The notes: generated by a model not told the origin, from the sequence alone. Positions 24,813 through 33,369 are shown, numbered from the stretch's first letter. The stretch is DNA of 64,000 bases from Hyphomicrobiales bacterium (GCA_003963405.1 RXIY01000021.1:101746-165745), one strand, 5' to 3'. A program made the numbers and translations.

Positions 24813-26129
24813 ATGTCCGAGGCTGGGAACAAGATCAAGCTGACCAAGACAGCCGTGGACGCGCTCACCCCACGCGACAAGCCTTACCTCGCATGGGATG
24901 CGGACTTGCCGGGCTTTGGCGTCCGCGTGCAACCGAGTGGCGTGAAAGCCTATGTCGTGCAATTCCGCATCGGGCGAGACAGTCAATACGCCAACAGGGG
25001 CGAAGGCAGCGAGTATCGCCACACCATCGGAAAGACGACGACACTGACGCCCGTTCAGGCTCGCAAGAGGGCGTCCGAGATTCTGGCCAAGGTGCGCCTC
25101 GGGGCTGATCCTATCGGCGAGCGCAAGGCCGCGCAGGAGGTTCCGACGTTTCAGGCTCTTGCTGACGAATGGCTGGAGGTCCACGTGAAGGCAAAGCGCA
25201 AGGACCGGACGGCGGCGGAATACGAGCGCATCCTCACGACCATCATCAACCCCGCCATTGGGCGCGTCCGCGTCACAGCCCTGCGGCGCATCGACATGGC
25301 CCGCATGCACGAGGCCATGGCCGAAACGCCGTTCTTGGCCAACCGGGCGCTTGCCGTCATCTCCTCCATATGGAATTGGGCCGCCCGGCGCGAGATCGTC
25401 GAGGCAGCGGCAAACCCGGCGAAGGGGATCGAACGCTATGAGGAACAGGGGCATGAGCGTTATCTGTCGCCGGCCGAGTTTGCGCGCCTGGGTGACGCCC
25501 TCCACGAGGCCGAGACCATCGGGCTTGTCTATGAGATCGACGAGGGCAGGGCGAAAGCGAAGCACGCGCCGAAGGCCGGCAACAGGCGGACTGTTGTCGA
25601 CCCTTTCGCCGTCGCGGCCATCAGGCTCCTGATTCTCACCGGCGCGAGGTTGCAGGAGATCGTCACGGCGAAGTGGGAGTATGTCGACGTGGAGCGTGGT
25701 TACGCGCTCCTGCCCAGGTCAAAGACTGGAAAGAAGATTGTCTACCTCTCGGCGGCGGCCTTGCAGGTGCTCGCCGAAATCCCGCGCGTCGAAGGTAATC
25801 CGCACATCATCGCCGGGACGAAGAAGGGCGAGCCGCGCTCGGACCTGAAGCGCCCATGGGCGGCCATCACGAAGGCGGCAGGACTGGAAGGCTTGAGGAT
25901 TCACGACCTGCGGCACTCCTTCGCTAGTCTCGGCGCTGGCGGCGGCATGGGGCTCCCGATCGTAGGCAAGCTCTTGGGTCACTCCCAACCGGCGACAACG
26001 GCGAAATACGCCCATCTGGATGCGAGCCCCATGCGCCGTGCCGCCGACGCCATCGGCGAGCAGATCGAGGGCATGATGAAGAATCGGGGCGCAGACGTGG
26101 TTCCGTTGCGACGAAAGGCAGGCGACTGA
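24813..26129 (+). CDS. int: Tyrosine-type site-specific integrase (P4 family), element B
   Basis: 438-aa P4-type integrase: DUF4102-type domain (DADLPGFGVRVQPSGVKAY), core-binding domain, then the catalytic residues Arg in TGARLQEIVTAKW, HDLRHSFASLG, second His in LLGHSQPATTAKYAH and the Tyr in the same motif. The start at 24813 follows GGAGAGA; the frame is open further upstream through the repeats but without a site. It shares its target with the element A integrase but is clearly different in sequence, so A and B are distinct elements, not copies. Confidence 0.93.
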   Translation: MSEAGNKIKLTKTAVDALTPRDKPYLAWDADLPGFGVRVQPSGVKAYVVQFRIGRDSQYANRGEGSEYRHTIGKTTTLTPVQARKRASEILAKVRLGADPIGERKAAQEVPTFQALADEWLEVHVKAKRKDRTAAEYERILTTIINPAIGRVRVTALRRIDMARMHEAMAETPFLANRALAVISSIWNWAARREIVEAAANPAKGIERYEEQGHERYLSPAEFARLGDALHEAETIGLVYEIDEGRAKAKHAPKAGNRRTVVDPFAVAAIRLLILTGARLQEIVTAKWEYVDVERGYALLPRSKTGKKIVYLSAAALQVLAEIPRVEGNPHIIAGTKKGEPRSDLKRPWAAITKAAGLEGLRIHDLRHSFASLGAGGGMGLPIVGKLLGHSQPATTAKYAHLDASPMRRAADAIGEQIEGMMKNRGADVVPLRRKAGD

Positions 26130-26341
26130 ACAGGAGACCTACTGATTGGCGCTTATTCGATAATAACCAAGATCGCAACGAAAGTATTGTGTATGCGAAT
26201 AAGCGGGTTTCTGTAGGTCAAACCATTAAATCTCAATGGTTTATGCTTTTTTAGACTTGCGGCATTTCCCATTCGACCAGATGTTACGGCGCAAGCGATG
26301 GCGCTTTTCGCCGCGCTCTACTGATCGAAGGGGAAAATAAA

Positions 26342-26581
26342 TTGACCAGCAACATCGTTAAACCCGAACGGCTCTATCTCCGCCGCAAGGAGGCGGGTGA
26401 ATATCTAAAGAGCGCCTACGGATTCGGCTCCGGCAAGACGCTCGCCAAGCTTGCGACGGAAGGCGGCGGCCCCGAGTTCTTCAAGGCCGGAAACGTCGCG
26501 CTTTATTCTTATGATGCGCTGGATTCCTGGGCGAAAGAGAAGATGGGCGCGCCGCGCCGATCGACGGCGGAGGCTGCATGA
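26342..26581 (+). CDS. MerR-like/excisionase-type DNA-binding protein (79 aa)
   Basis: TTG start with AAGGGG upstream. ERLYLRRKEAGEYLKSAYGF then GSGKTLAKLATEGGGPEFFK and YSYDALDSWAKEKMG: a winged helix-turn-helix with the usual Gly-Pro-Phe wing, as in AlpA-like and excisionase proteins. Next to the integrase, it is the best candidate for the recombination directionality factor of element B. Its last codons overlap the start of the helicase remnant. Confidence 0.75.
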   Translation: MTSNIVKPERLYLRRKEAGEYLKSAYGFGSGKTLAKLATEGGGPEFFKAGNVALYSYDALDSWAKEKMGAPRRSTAEAA

Positions 26582-26667
26582 AACAGCTTCGCCCCTACCA
26601 ATCCGCCGCGCGGAAGATGGTCGCGGGCGGTTTAACGCCTGACTGTGCTGGCTCCGCCCATGAATAA
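26578..26667 (+). pseudogene. Truncated DEAD/DEAH-type helicase start (29 codons)
   Basis: MKQLRPYQSAARKMVAGG is the classical opening of a superfamily 2 helicase (R-P-Y-Q before the first motif). The frame then runs into LTPDCAGSAHE and stops. No Walker A or later motif follows, so only the first ~18 codons of a helicase gene remain. It is coupled to the excisionase-type gene by ATGA overlap. Confidence 0.55.
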
Positions 26668-26762
26668 GCCGTGAACCTCAACCAACCGCTCATTAGGATC
26701 GGTTGCGGACGTTGAGGCGCAGCTGGCGAGGGCCACGAGTAGCAGGATGCAGATTAGCGGCC

Positions 26763-27032
26763 TCACGGCCTCGCCTTCCGCAGCCTCACCCCCGGCCCGC
26801 CGCCGTTTTCCGGAATGAACTCGACGCCTGCGGATTCGAGGGCGGCGCGCAACTTCTCACGCGCTTCTGGTGAGACGTTAACAGTCTCCAGTTCCGTCCT
26901 TTTGATTGTCGGGAGTGAAAGCCCGGCCGCGTCGGCGAGTTTTGATTGAGACCAGCCTAAGAGCCCCCGCGCCGCCCTGATTTGGGAGACCGAAAGGGAA
27001 GGCGGGGCAGTTTCTGAAACTTTTTGGTTCAT
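26763..27032 (-). CDS. XRE-family regulator, likely element B repressor (89 aa)
   Basis: HTH in IRAARGLLGWSQSKLADAAG with LSLPTIKRTELE as recognition helix, and the tail ESAGVEFIPENGGGPGVRLRK. I chose Met at 27032 (MNQKVSETA), because the 41-bp palindrome that is the probable operator lies immediately upstream (27039-27079); an earlier in-frame Met falls inside that operator. It is divergent from the early genes starting at 27099, the arrangement of a CI-like or Stl-like master repressor. Confidence 0.8.
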   Translation of the reverse strand: MNQKVSETAPPSLSVSQIRAARGLLGWSQSKLADAAGLSLPTIKRTELETVNVSPEAREKLRAALESAGVEFIPENGGGPGVRLRKARP

Positions 27033-27038
27033 TTCTGT

Positions 27039-27079
27039 TGACACCTTTTGTATCAGACAATATGATACAGAAAGTGTCA
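27039..27079. promoter_or_regulatory. Nested palindromic operator between repressor and early genes
   Basis: Outer arms TGACACCTTTTGTATCA and TGATACAGAAAGTGTCA match in 15 of 17 positions with a 7-bp centre; the inner arms TGTATCA and TGATACA are perfect. The size and position, spanning the divergent promoter region of the XRE gene and the 27099 gene, fit binding by the XRE dimer and control of both directions. Confidence 0.75.
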
Positions 27080-27098
27080 TAAATCAAGAGCGACGCGA

Positions 27099-27368
27099 AT
27101 GTCCACAACCATCAACCGCTCGCAAATCTTCCGCCGCGTGCACGAGATCGCCCGCTGGCGCGCTTTCTCCGCCGGCAAGCGCGTCACCTATCGCCAGCTA
27201 TTCACCGACGCGCTCCGCTCGGAATACCGCAAGCTGAAACAGGCCAAGCTGCGCGAGGAACAGAACCTCAACGGGCTCCCCATCGCGTCCTGCCGCGCCG
27301 ACTTAGCGCCGCGTCACGTCTCTTACATGCGCGCCTCGGGCTACGTGGTCCGCGCCTTCGCCGGCTGA
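27099..27368 (+). CDS. Hypothetical early protein (89 aa)
   Basis: First gene rightward of the operator. INRSQIFRRVHEIARWRAFS then AGKRVTYRQLFTDALRSEYRK and a basic tail with RHVSYMRASGYVVRAF. Small, basic and helical, suggesting nucleic-acid contact. I recognise no named family. Likely controlled by the XRE repressor. Confidence 0.6.
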   Translation: MSTTINRSQIFRRVHEIARWRAFSAGKRVTYRQLFTDALRSEYRKLKQAKLREEQNLNGLPIASCRADLAPRHVSYMRASGYVVRAFAG

Positions 27369-27389
27369 TTTCAGAAAGAGGTCATCGTC

Positions 27390-27581
27390 ATGTCCGTCGC
27401 TGCTTGCCCCGCTGAGGCCGATACCGCCGCCCGGCTCGCCATGAATGCCGAAGACTTATTCTTAGCCCTCGACGCGCTCGTTGACGCGATCCTGACCGAT
27501 GGCGTCCCCCGCGAGGCATATGCGCGAGAACTGGCGCAGGCGCAGGCCGCCCTGTTCCGCGCGATGGGCGCGGCAGGCTGA
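27390..27581 (+). CDS. Small hypothetical protein (63 aa)
   Basis: AAAGAGG precedes the ATG. An amphipathic Ala/Asp-rich helical protein (ADTAARLAMNAEDLFLALDAL). Part of a run of short genes after the operator. No family recognised. Confidence 0.5.
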   Translation: MSVAACPAEADTAARLAMNAEDLFLALDALVDAILTDGVPREAYARELAQAQAALFRAMGAAG

Positions 27582-27637
27582 CAAGGAATCCCCACAGCGC
27601 CGGGGGCGTCGGCGCAAATCAAGCAATTGAGAGAAGC

Positions 27638-27955
27638 ATGTCCAATAACGAAAATTTCCCTACTATTGAAGCTCTTGCGACTGAGCACGATCGGGTAACC
27701 CGCGAGATTGAGAAACTTCCGAATACCGACGCGGGAGATGAAGAAAGAGAGCGTCTCAATAATCGTCTTTGGTCGTTGCGCGCGTTGATGGGCGCTACAG
27801 CGTCGAAGTCGAAGGGCGAGCTACTGGCATTGGCGCGAATCCTTCGGGATGAATACACACGCGACGCTAACTTTGAATGCCACGTGCCGGGATCGGCGCG
27901 CGATTTGGCGCGCGCGCTTGCCGAAGGCGTGATGGCCATGCAGGTCGCCGCATAG
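27638..27955 (+). CDS. Hypothetical helical protein (105 aa)
   Basis: GAGAG site 5 bp before the ATG. TIEALATEHDRVTREIEKLP and DEERERLNNRLWSLRALMGA form a coiled-coil hairpin; the C-terminal half includes GELLALARILRDEYTRDA. No family recognised. Continues the rightward run. Confidence 0.55.
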   Translation: MSNNENFPTIEALATEHDRVTREIEKLPNTDAGDEERERLNNRLWSLRALMGATASKSKGELLALARILRDEYTRDANFECHVPGSARDLARALAEGVMAMQVAA

Positions 27956-28041
27956 GCGCACCAGTAGCGGCGCGGGCTTTGGTCTGCGCCGCCTGACACC
28001 CAGGCTACCAATACCGATGCAGCAGAAAAAGAAAAATCATC

Positions 28042-28251
28042 ATGCCCCTCGTTAAGACAAAAGCCGGATTCCTCAACACCGATCACGTCGTCAAGATGGA
28101 CGATATGCCAAACGGCGAAACTTGCGTGCTCATGTCGAACGGAGAAACATATTTCATTTCTGATGGCGACGCCGGAGCCTTGTGGAGCGAATCGAAGCAG
28201 ACCATTACCGCGCCGACAGGCTTCAAGTTGTCGACAAGGACAGCCGCATAG
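28042..28251 (+). CDS. Small hypothetical protein (69 aa)
   Basis: Beta-rich composition (LVKTKAGFLNTDHVVKMDDM, ETCVLMSNGETYFISDGDA), resembling small ligand- or nucleic-acid-binding beta barrels. No clear ribosome-binding site. Its end overlaps the next frame by 70 bases, which weakens one of the two. Confidence 0.45.
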   Translation: MPLVKTKAGFLNTDHVVKMDDMPNGETCVLMSNGETYFISDGDAGALWSESKQTITAPTGFKLSTRTAA

Positions 28252-28442
28252 TAGAGCCAGTTATCGGATTCAGGATTGTTCACGGCACCGGTGTAGAGGC
28301 TGTGACACCTAAAGGCGTGGGTATTTACGGCGTGATCGTCACGCCGGATGGCAGGGCGTTTGACGGCGAAGCGGTCTTCGCAAGTCTGGATTCCTGGGAG
28401 GCTCGTCTCGACGGCGATGTTAACGATGTCGAGCCAGTCTAG
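28182..28442 (+). CDS. Small hypothetical protein (86 aa)
   Basis: GTG start at 28182 with the recognisable globular part IVEPVIGFRIVHGTGVEAVT, PKGVGIYGVIVTPDGRAF and EAVFASLDSWEARLDG. The first 20 codons overlap the previous gene and may not be translated; a later start cannot be excluded. No family recognised. Confidence 0.45.
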   Translation: MERIEADHYRADRLQVVDKDSRIVEPVIGFRIVHGTGVEAVTPKGVGIYGVIVTPDGRAFDGEAVFASLDSWEARLDGDVNDVEPV

Positions 28443-28539
28443 CGGAAAAAGCACTGAACACCCGAACGAAAGCGGCCGAGCAGGTCTCCCGCAAAGCCTG
28501 CCCGGCCTCTAGATTACAGCGCAATGAAGAGGCTTGGTT

Positions 28540-28626
28540 ATGACTTACGACATGCGTAAAGCATCCGCGCCGAGCATTGCCCCCATGGCGCGCCAATGGG
28601 CGTGCTTTGAGAAGGAGTCAGCGTGA
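28540..28626 (+). CDS. Very small ORF (28 aa) coupled to the next gene
   Basis: MTYDMRKASAPSIAPMARQW then ACFEKESA, stop at 28624-28626, overlapping the start of the 28626 gene (TGATG). The coupling supports translation, but a leader or a chance frame are equally possible. Confidence 0.3.
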   Translation: MTYDMRKASAPSIAPMARQWACFEKESA

Positions 28627-29063
28627 TGGGCGAGGCAAAACGCAGAGAGGCGCGGCGGGCTAATCTGAAAACCCTTTCGCCGTCAAACCGACCCGGCCGT
28701 CTCAATATCCAGACAGCCAACAGTGAAGGGCTCTATCTCTGCGACGGGATGTATTTTTTCGACATCGGGCATCGCGACGCCCTCACCGACGATCGGGCAA
28801 TTGAAGCCGCAAAGCAATGGCGGAATTTTGCGAGCATTGGGCTTCCAATACAATCTATCGAAATCGACGGATACAGCGACGACGATCCGCGCGAGTATCA
28901 CCAAATACCCGAGGCTGCTGAATACGTCAGGAAGTGGGCGCGACTCGCCGAACCAGACGGCGCTACGTGTTCTAAAAAGGTGCTGGCGCTTCTAATTGGA
29001 GTTGGTCACTTCGACACCGGCTATTGGTGGCGTCGTAGGAAGGAATTTGGTTACAGCGATTAG
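28626..29063 (+). CDS. Hypothetical protein with MGEAKRR start (145 aa)
   Basis: Starts MGEAKRREARRANLK, an opening shared by a family of small cytosolic proteins of unknown function. The body contains LYLCDGMYFFDIGHRDALTD, IEAAKQWRNFASIGLPIQSI and an acidic YSDDDPREYHQIPEA. No catalytic motif. A GTG three bases earlier is an alternative start. Confidence 0.55.
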   Translation: MGEAKRREARRANLKTLSPSNRPGRLNIQTANSEGLYLCDGMYFFDIGHRDALTDDRAIEAAKQWRNFASIGLPIQSIEIDGYSDDDPREYHQIPEAAEYVRKWARLAEPDGATCSKKVLALLIGVGHFDTGYWWRRRKEFGYSD

Positions 29064-29295
29064 CGAGAGCAACGCCAGCATTGTGGATTGCGCTCGACCG
29101 CCTAGAGCGGCTCACGAGACGCGCAGGAATAGGCCGGCAGCAATGGCGGGCCTTTTCTTTTAATTGTTGGTGCATTGTTGATAGCGGAAATGCATCAACA
29201 ATTCTGGCCCTGTGGATACGCCGGAAAATATCTTGCCGCCTAGATAAGCAGGCGTATTCTCACGCAAAATCAGCCGCAACACAGGAGTGCATCAC

Positions 29296-29490
29296 ATGAA
29301 CGCCGAAACAACTGTCCGCCGAGCATGGCGAGTGCCCGAGGCCGCGAAGGCTTGGGGCGTCAGCGTCCCCAGCGTCTACCGCTGGATCGCGCAGAAGCGC
29401 ATTAAGACTGTGAAATTAGGAAGTTGCACGGCGATCGCCGATGAGGAAGTTGCGCGCATCGCCACCGAAGGTCTGCCGACGGCAGCATGA
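29296..29490 (+). CDS. Helix-turn-helix DNA-binding protein (64 aa)
   Basis: MNAETTVRRAWRVPEAAKAW then GVSVPSVYRWIAQKRIKTVK: a MerR/AlpA-like winged HTH (excisionase family). Met at 29296 is preferred to 29287. Its stop overlaps an ATG at 29487. The third such protein in element B, so exact role is unclear; replication or transcription control are both possible. Confidence 0.65.
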   Translation: MNAETTVRRAWRVPEAAKAWGVSVPSVYRWIAQKRIKTVKLGSCTAIADEEVARIATEGLPTAA

Positions 29491-29508
29491 ACCCTAAGAC
29501 GCGAAAAA

Positions 29509-29531
29509 CCCGGCGGGTTCGGACCGCCGGG
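29509..29531 (+). terminator. GC-rich hairpin without T-run
   Basis: CCCGGCGG and CCGCCGGG with a 7-nt loop, directly after the HTH gene. No T-run follows, so it may slow polymerase or shape the mRNA rather than terminate. Its presence argues that the next gene starts after it. Confidence 0.5.
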
Positions 29532-29561
29532 CTTCGCAAGCTTCTGACAAAGGACAACACC

Positions 29562-30023
29562 GTGAATACCACATCGCGACTCGCGCGCAAAGATTTTTGC
29601 GCCGATGATGACGAAATCGCCCGCGCCAAGTATTGGTGCGCCTACCACGAAGAGCTTAACAGGCTCTACGCCTCATTGGCGGCCGAAGAGCAGGACGCCT
29701 CCCGCAAGGCCGAACTGGATGTGTCCGTGGCGCAATGCCGTCGCAACGTCCAACATTGCCGCATCAGGGTAGCGCGCGCCCATGGCCAGCTATCGTTGCG
29801 CCGGAGGCTGGCGGCTTTTGTCGCCGCGGTAAGGATCGCCCTCACCCCGCGCCCTATGGTCCGCGCTCCGCGCAGGAGCCGGAGCCATCGGCCTGCCATG
29901 GCAAACGCCTCCGACAGCGACGGCAGTAGTCCGCCGCCACATGCCGCCGCACGCTTCACCCGCCGTTTCACCACTAGCGCGGACTACCTGATCGCCTCCG
30001 CCAAGGAGGTCTGTCATGCTTGA
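29562..30023 (+). CDS. Hypothetical protein (153 aa)
   Basis: GTG at 29562 with AAAGGA upstream, after the hairpin; an ATG at 29487 would put the hairpin inside the coding region. The protein begins VNTTSRLARKDFCADDDEIA, has a helical middle (HEELNRLYASLAAEEQDASR, CRRNVQHCRIRVARAHGQL), then an Arg/Ser/Pro-rich low-complexity tail. Its stop overlaps the primase start after AAGGAGG. Function unknown. Confidence 0.5.
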   Translation: MNTTSRLARKDFCADDDEIARAKYWCAYHEELNRLYASLAAEEQDASRKAELDVSVAQCRRNVQHCRIRVARAHGQLSLRRRLAAFVAAVRIALTPRPMVRAPRRSRSHRPAMANASDSDGSSPPPHAAARFTRRFTTSADYLIASAKEVCHA

Positions 30024-32451
30024 GAACAACAACTGGCTCAACGAAATCTTCGATCCCGCCAATTATCCTGAGCCCATTTCGGCGATCGACGAGCTTGCCG
30101 CTATCAACCATTGGGTGGCTTGGCGGTATGAACAGCGCGGCGAGGGCAATCCTACTAAGCCGCCAAAGAATCCGCGCACCGGATTTGGTGCGAGCCATTC
30201 AGACCCCAATACATGGGGGACATACGATCAGGCGGCGCAGTGCGCCAAGGCGAGAGGATGGCCCGGCAAGCCCTACGTTCTGCATCCTGACGACAGCATC
30301 ACGCCCGGCACCGGCTTCGTTCTCACTGAGGAAGACGGATACACTGGAATCGACCTAGATCATTGCGTCGACAAAGATACTGGCGTGGTCGATTCTTGGG
30401 CGTTGGAGATTCTCGATCTAGCCGAGACCTACGCGGAGTATAGCCCGTCCGGCACCGGAATCCGCATGATCTTGCGCGGCAAGGCTATTGAGGCGGCAGT
30501 CAAGCGCGACGACATCGGCGTCGAAATCTACCGCTCTCAACGCTATCTCACCCTCACCGGCCGGCACATCTGCGACACTCCGGAGGACATCCAGCCCGCG
30601 CCTAAGACGATTGCCGCGTTGCTTGCGCGCTGCGAGGCGACAACGCCGCCCAAGCACGAACCTGTGCCGGGCAAGTCTCTTGCTCATCGCCAGAAGCCGC
30701 TGGATGGCGAGATCATCTTGCCCAGCGCCAGCGACGACCCAGGCTCCCGCGCCTATGCCGAGCGGGCTCTTGAGTTGAACGCGAGGGAGCTAGCCGCCCA
30801 CCCTCGTGGCGGGCGCAACAACACACTCTACAAAAAAGCCTTCCGCATGGGGACGATGGCCGCGCGCGGCTGGATCGACAGGGCGACCGTTCATTCCGCG
30901 TTGCTCGACGCCTGCCACGCCAACGGCTACGTGAAGGACAAGGGCCGGAAGTCGTTTGAAGACTCCTTCAGGAGCGGCTTCAACGGCGGCCTGCAAAAGC
31001 CTCACGACGACCTGCCCGAGCGGGAGGGAGGTCAGGGGCTCGACGAGTGGATCGTCATGATCGACCGGATGGTCGATGGTGCGGGCGGCCCCACCCTGAT
31101 CGAGGGAGAGGATGGCGCGCTATACGACAAGGAGACTGGCGAAGTCATCGAGACCGCCGCGCCGCCGAACAGCGCCAAACATGAGCTTCCAGACCATCTC
31201 ACCAGACCGGCGGGACTACTCGGAGAGATCGTTGACTGGATCACGGATTCCGCAATCAAACCTAACCGCGTCCTTTCGCTCGGCGCGGCTATCGCGGCAA
31301 TGGGGACGATTATTGGACGCCGCGTCGCAGGCCCGACAACCTCAGGCACGCATCTCTACATCGTTGCGCTCGGCCTGACTGGCTGCGGCAAGGATCACCC
31401 ACAGAAGAGATCGCTAGCTTTGGTGAAGGTGGCAAATGAAAATCTCGCATCCCCATCTGGCGAGTTCATGAGCCAAACGGCGCTAGTCAATCACGTAACC
31501 GAGACGCCATTGTCTCTGGTCGCGTCAGACGAAGTTGGCGTGTTGCTGGAGAAAGCCTGTAACCCGAGGGCAAGCAGCTTTGAGCGCGCCATTACAAAGT
31601 CGCTGCGCGAGTATTGGGGCTCATCCTTCGAGGAAGTAGCCGGAATTGGTCGCGCCGCCTCCAAGGGGGACGCCATCAAATGGCCGGCATTGTCGCTGTT
31701 TGGCGTCTCGACGCATGACGAGTTCTTTAATGCAATGTCGTCAAAGGAAGTGACGAACGGATTCTTGAATAGATGGCTCATGCTTTCGACCGTCGCAAAG
31801 ACGACCTACGCTAAAAAACCGGCTGCATCAAAGTTCAAAATACCGGACGAAATACAGCAGCGCATCGTGGAGCTATATCAAGACTGTCGTGGCGATGAAG
31901 CATGTGGCCAAACCCTGCCGGAAGAAAGGATTGCTCGCCGCTGCAACGAATACTGGCAAATCGTAATCGACTGGGAAAGCGACGAAGTTTGCGACGAATG
32001 GGAATCTCTACGGGAATTTTGCGACAACAAGTCTGAGGACTCGGAACTTGGCGGAGTTTATGTGCGCACCGCCGAGATGGCCTTGAGGCTCGCCACGGTT
32101 CATGCCGTTTCCCGCGCTGGGCTCGACGCCAAAGTCACCCACGAAGATTTCGCTTGGGGGCGCGAGCTTGCCATGTGGTCTGCCAACACCATGGCGCGGG
32201 AGGTCGCCATGCGCATGGCCGACACGCCAGCGCAGGCGCGCGCCAATCTGGTGCTCCGCATCATCACCGAAGCCGGCCGCCCTATCACTCAGCGCGAGAT
32301 CACGAGAAAGCTCAAGAACAAGCTTACTCCGAAGGAGCGCAACGACGCCTTCGATATACTGGTTGATGGTGAAACTGTTTTGCGGAGCAAAACGCAACCA
32401 AAGAATGGCGGACCAGTCACCTATACCTACCTCCTGAAGGGAGCCGGGTAG
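30016..32451 (+). CDS. Prim-pol and DUF3987-type helicase replication protein (811 aa)
   Basis: Replication initiator of element B. N-terminal prim-pol-like domain: GFVLTEEDGYTGIDLDHCVD with the metal-binding DxD, TYAEYSPSGTGIRMILRG, and VGVEIYRSQRYLTLTG-type motif (here DDIGVEIYRSQRYLTLTGRH). A central helical linker follows, then a C-terminal DUF3987-like ATPase module (GAAIAAMGTIIGRRVAGPTT, LYIVALGLTGCGKDHPQKRS as a Walker A-like GCGKD). The start overlaps the preceding gene. The iteron origin begins 5 bp after its stop, the classical layout of phage and satellite replicons. Confidence 0.85.
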   Translation: MLENNNWLNEIFDPANYPEPISAIDELAAINHWVAWRYEQRGEGNPTKPPKNPRTGFGASHSDPNTWGTYDQAAQCAKARGWPGKPYVLHPDDSITPGTGFVLTEEDGYTGIDLDHCVDKDTGVVDSWALEILDLAETYAEYSPSGTGIRMILRGKAIEAAVKRDDIGVEIYRSQRYLTLTGRHICDTPEDIQPAPKTIAALLARCEATTPPKHEPVPGKSLAHRQKPLDGEIILPSASDDPGSRAYAERALELNARELAAHPRGGRNNTLYKKAFRMGTMAARGWIDRATVHSALLDACHANGYVKDKGRKSFEDSFRSGFNGGLQKPHDDLPEREGGQGLDEWIVMIDRMVDGAGGPTLIEGEDGALYDKETGEVIETAAPPNSAKHELPDHLTRPAGLLGEIVDWITDSAIKPNRVLSLGAAIAAMGTIIGRRVAGPTTSGTHLYIVALGLTGCGKDHPQKRSLALVKVANENLASPSGEFMSQTALVNHVTETPLSLVASDEVGVLLEKACNPRASSFERAITKSLREYWGSSFEEVAGIGRAASKGDAIKWPALSLFGVSTHDEFFNAMSSKEVTNGFLNRWLMLSTVAKTTYAKKPAASKFKIPDEIQQRIVELYQDCRGDEACGQTLPEERIARRCNEYWQIVIDWESDEVCDEWESLREFCDNKSEDSELGGVYVRTAEMALRLATVHAVSRAGLDAKVTHEDFAWGRELAMWSANTMAREVAMRMADTPAQARANLVLRIITEAGRPITQREITRKLKNKLTPKERNDAFDILVDGETVLRSKTQPKNGGPVTYTYLLKGAG

Positions 32452-32456
32452 GTGGT

Positions 32457-32765
32457 CGTTTGTCACCGTTTGTCCCCCGTTTGTCACCACCTGCGGTGAC
32501 AAACGATTTGTGGGAGAAAACTAAGAAAATTCAATAATATATAATATATATAACCCCCTCCTTTAGTCGTTTGTCCCCGTTTGTCACCGGGGGGGGGGTA
32601 TCTCTAAAAAATCAGAACATCACGAGAACATCTCCATTCTTTTTAGGGCATATCTATTACCCCCTTGGCGACAAACGGTGACAAACGACAGAATGTCTAG
32701 CTAAATCAAATAGTTAATCGGGTGACAAACGGGTGACAAACGGGGGGCAAACGGGGTGACAAACG
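32457..32765. other. Putative replication origin of element B (iterons plus AT-rich region)
   Basis: Twelve copies of an 11-bp iteron. CGTTTGTCACC orientation: 32457, 32467 (variant), 32478, 32568 (variant), 32578. GGTGACAAACG orientation: 32495, 32667 (variant), 32677, 32721, 32732, 32743 (degenerate), 32755. The 32478 and 32495 copies form a 28-bp palindrome. Spacing of 10-12 bp puts neighbours on the same DNA face. An AT-rich stretch (32524-32553) lies between the first two clusters, and a 10-G run at 32589-32598 after the second. It directly follows the primase gene. Confidence 0.8.
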
Positions 32766-32814
32766 ATCCTCCCCCACCAAATGGCGAGAGCGAAGCAATA
32801 AAGGACAAGGACCG

Positions 32815-33369
32815 ATGACCGACAGCTTCATAGAGTTTTTCGAGACCGGATCACTGCTTGCCGACCCAAGCACCAAGGACGGCGACCTTCCAGGGCTTGT
32901 CGAGCGCCACCGCATGGCGAGGCGGGCGCTAAGCCTCAAGGGGGCGGACTCGCTATCCGAACTGAACAACCTCCTTGTCGCGGCATATCTGGCGCTTGGA
33001 GACGACTATCCGTCATCAGAGCGCCGAGACGACGGAAACGCCGCAAAACTGGCCCACTTCGCTATCGAGAATGCTGGAAGGTTTTTCGACAAAGCCGACG
33101 GCAAGCCGGATTCGATGGACGGATGGCAGTTAATCGGAAGCGCGCCGAAGGACGGTTCCGTGTTCTCGGCCGTCTATGAGAACGACAAGGGCGAGCGCGC
33201 CGTCTTTGCGGTTCGCTGGGCGAAAGACGGCGGCGGCTGGATTCACCTGCGCGAGCGTGCGCTGAGCGGCCAAAAGGGATGGGGCCAGCCTATTTGCTGG
33301 CAACCGCTGCCAAAACCGCCAGAGAAGAGACCCGCCGCGCCCGTGCGCTGCCCCAGCCGGGCAGCCTAA
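32815..33369 (+). CDS. Hypothetical protein with DUF551-like end (184 aa)
   Basis: AAGGA precedes the ATG. N-terminal half is helical (LVERHRMARRALSLKGADSL, LVAAYLALGDDYPSSERR); it resembles the conserved helical parts of phage proteins with unknown role. The C-terminal half DGWQLIGSAPKDGSVFSAV and GWGQPICWQPLPKPP has the W...P..G and W.PLP pattern of short DUF551-type beta domains. First gene after the origin. Confidence 0.6.
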   Translation: MTDSFIEFFETGSLLADPSTKDGDLPGLVERHRMARRALSLKGADSLSELNNLLVAAYLALGDDYPSSERRDDGNAAKLAHFAIENAGRFFDKADGKPDSMDGWQLIGSAPKDGSVFSAVYENDKGERAVFAVRWAKDGGGWIHLRERALSGQKGWGQPICWQPLPKPPEKRPAAPVRCPSRAA

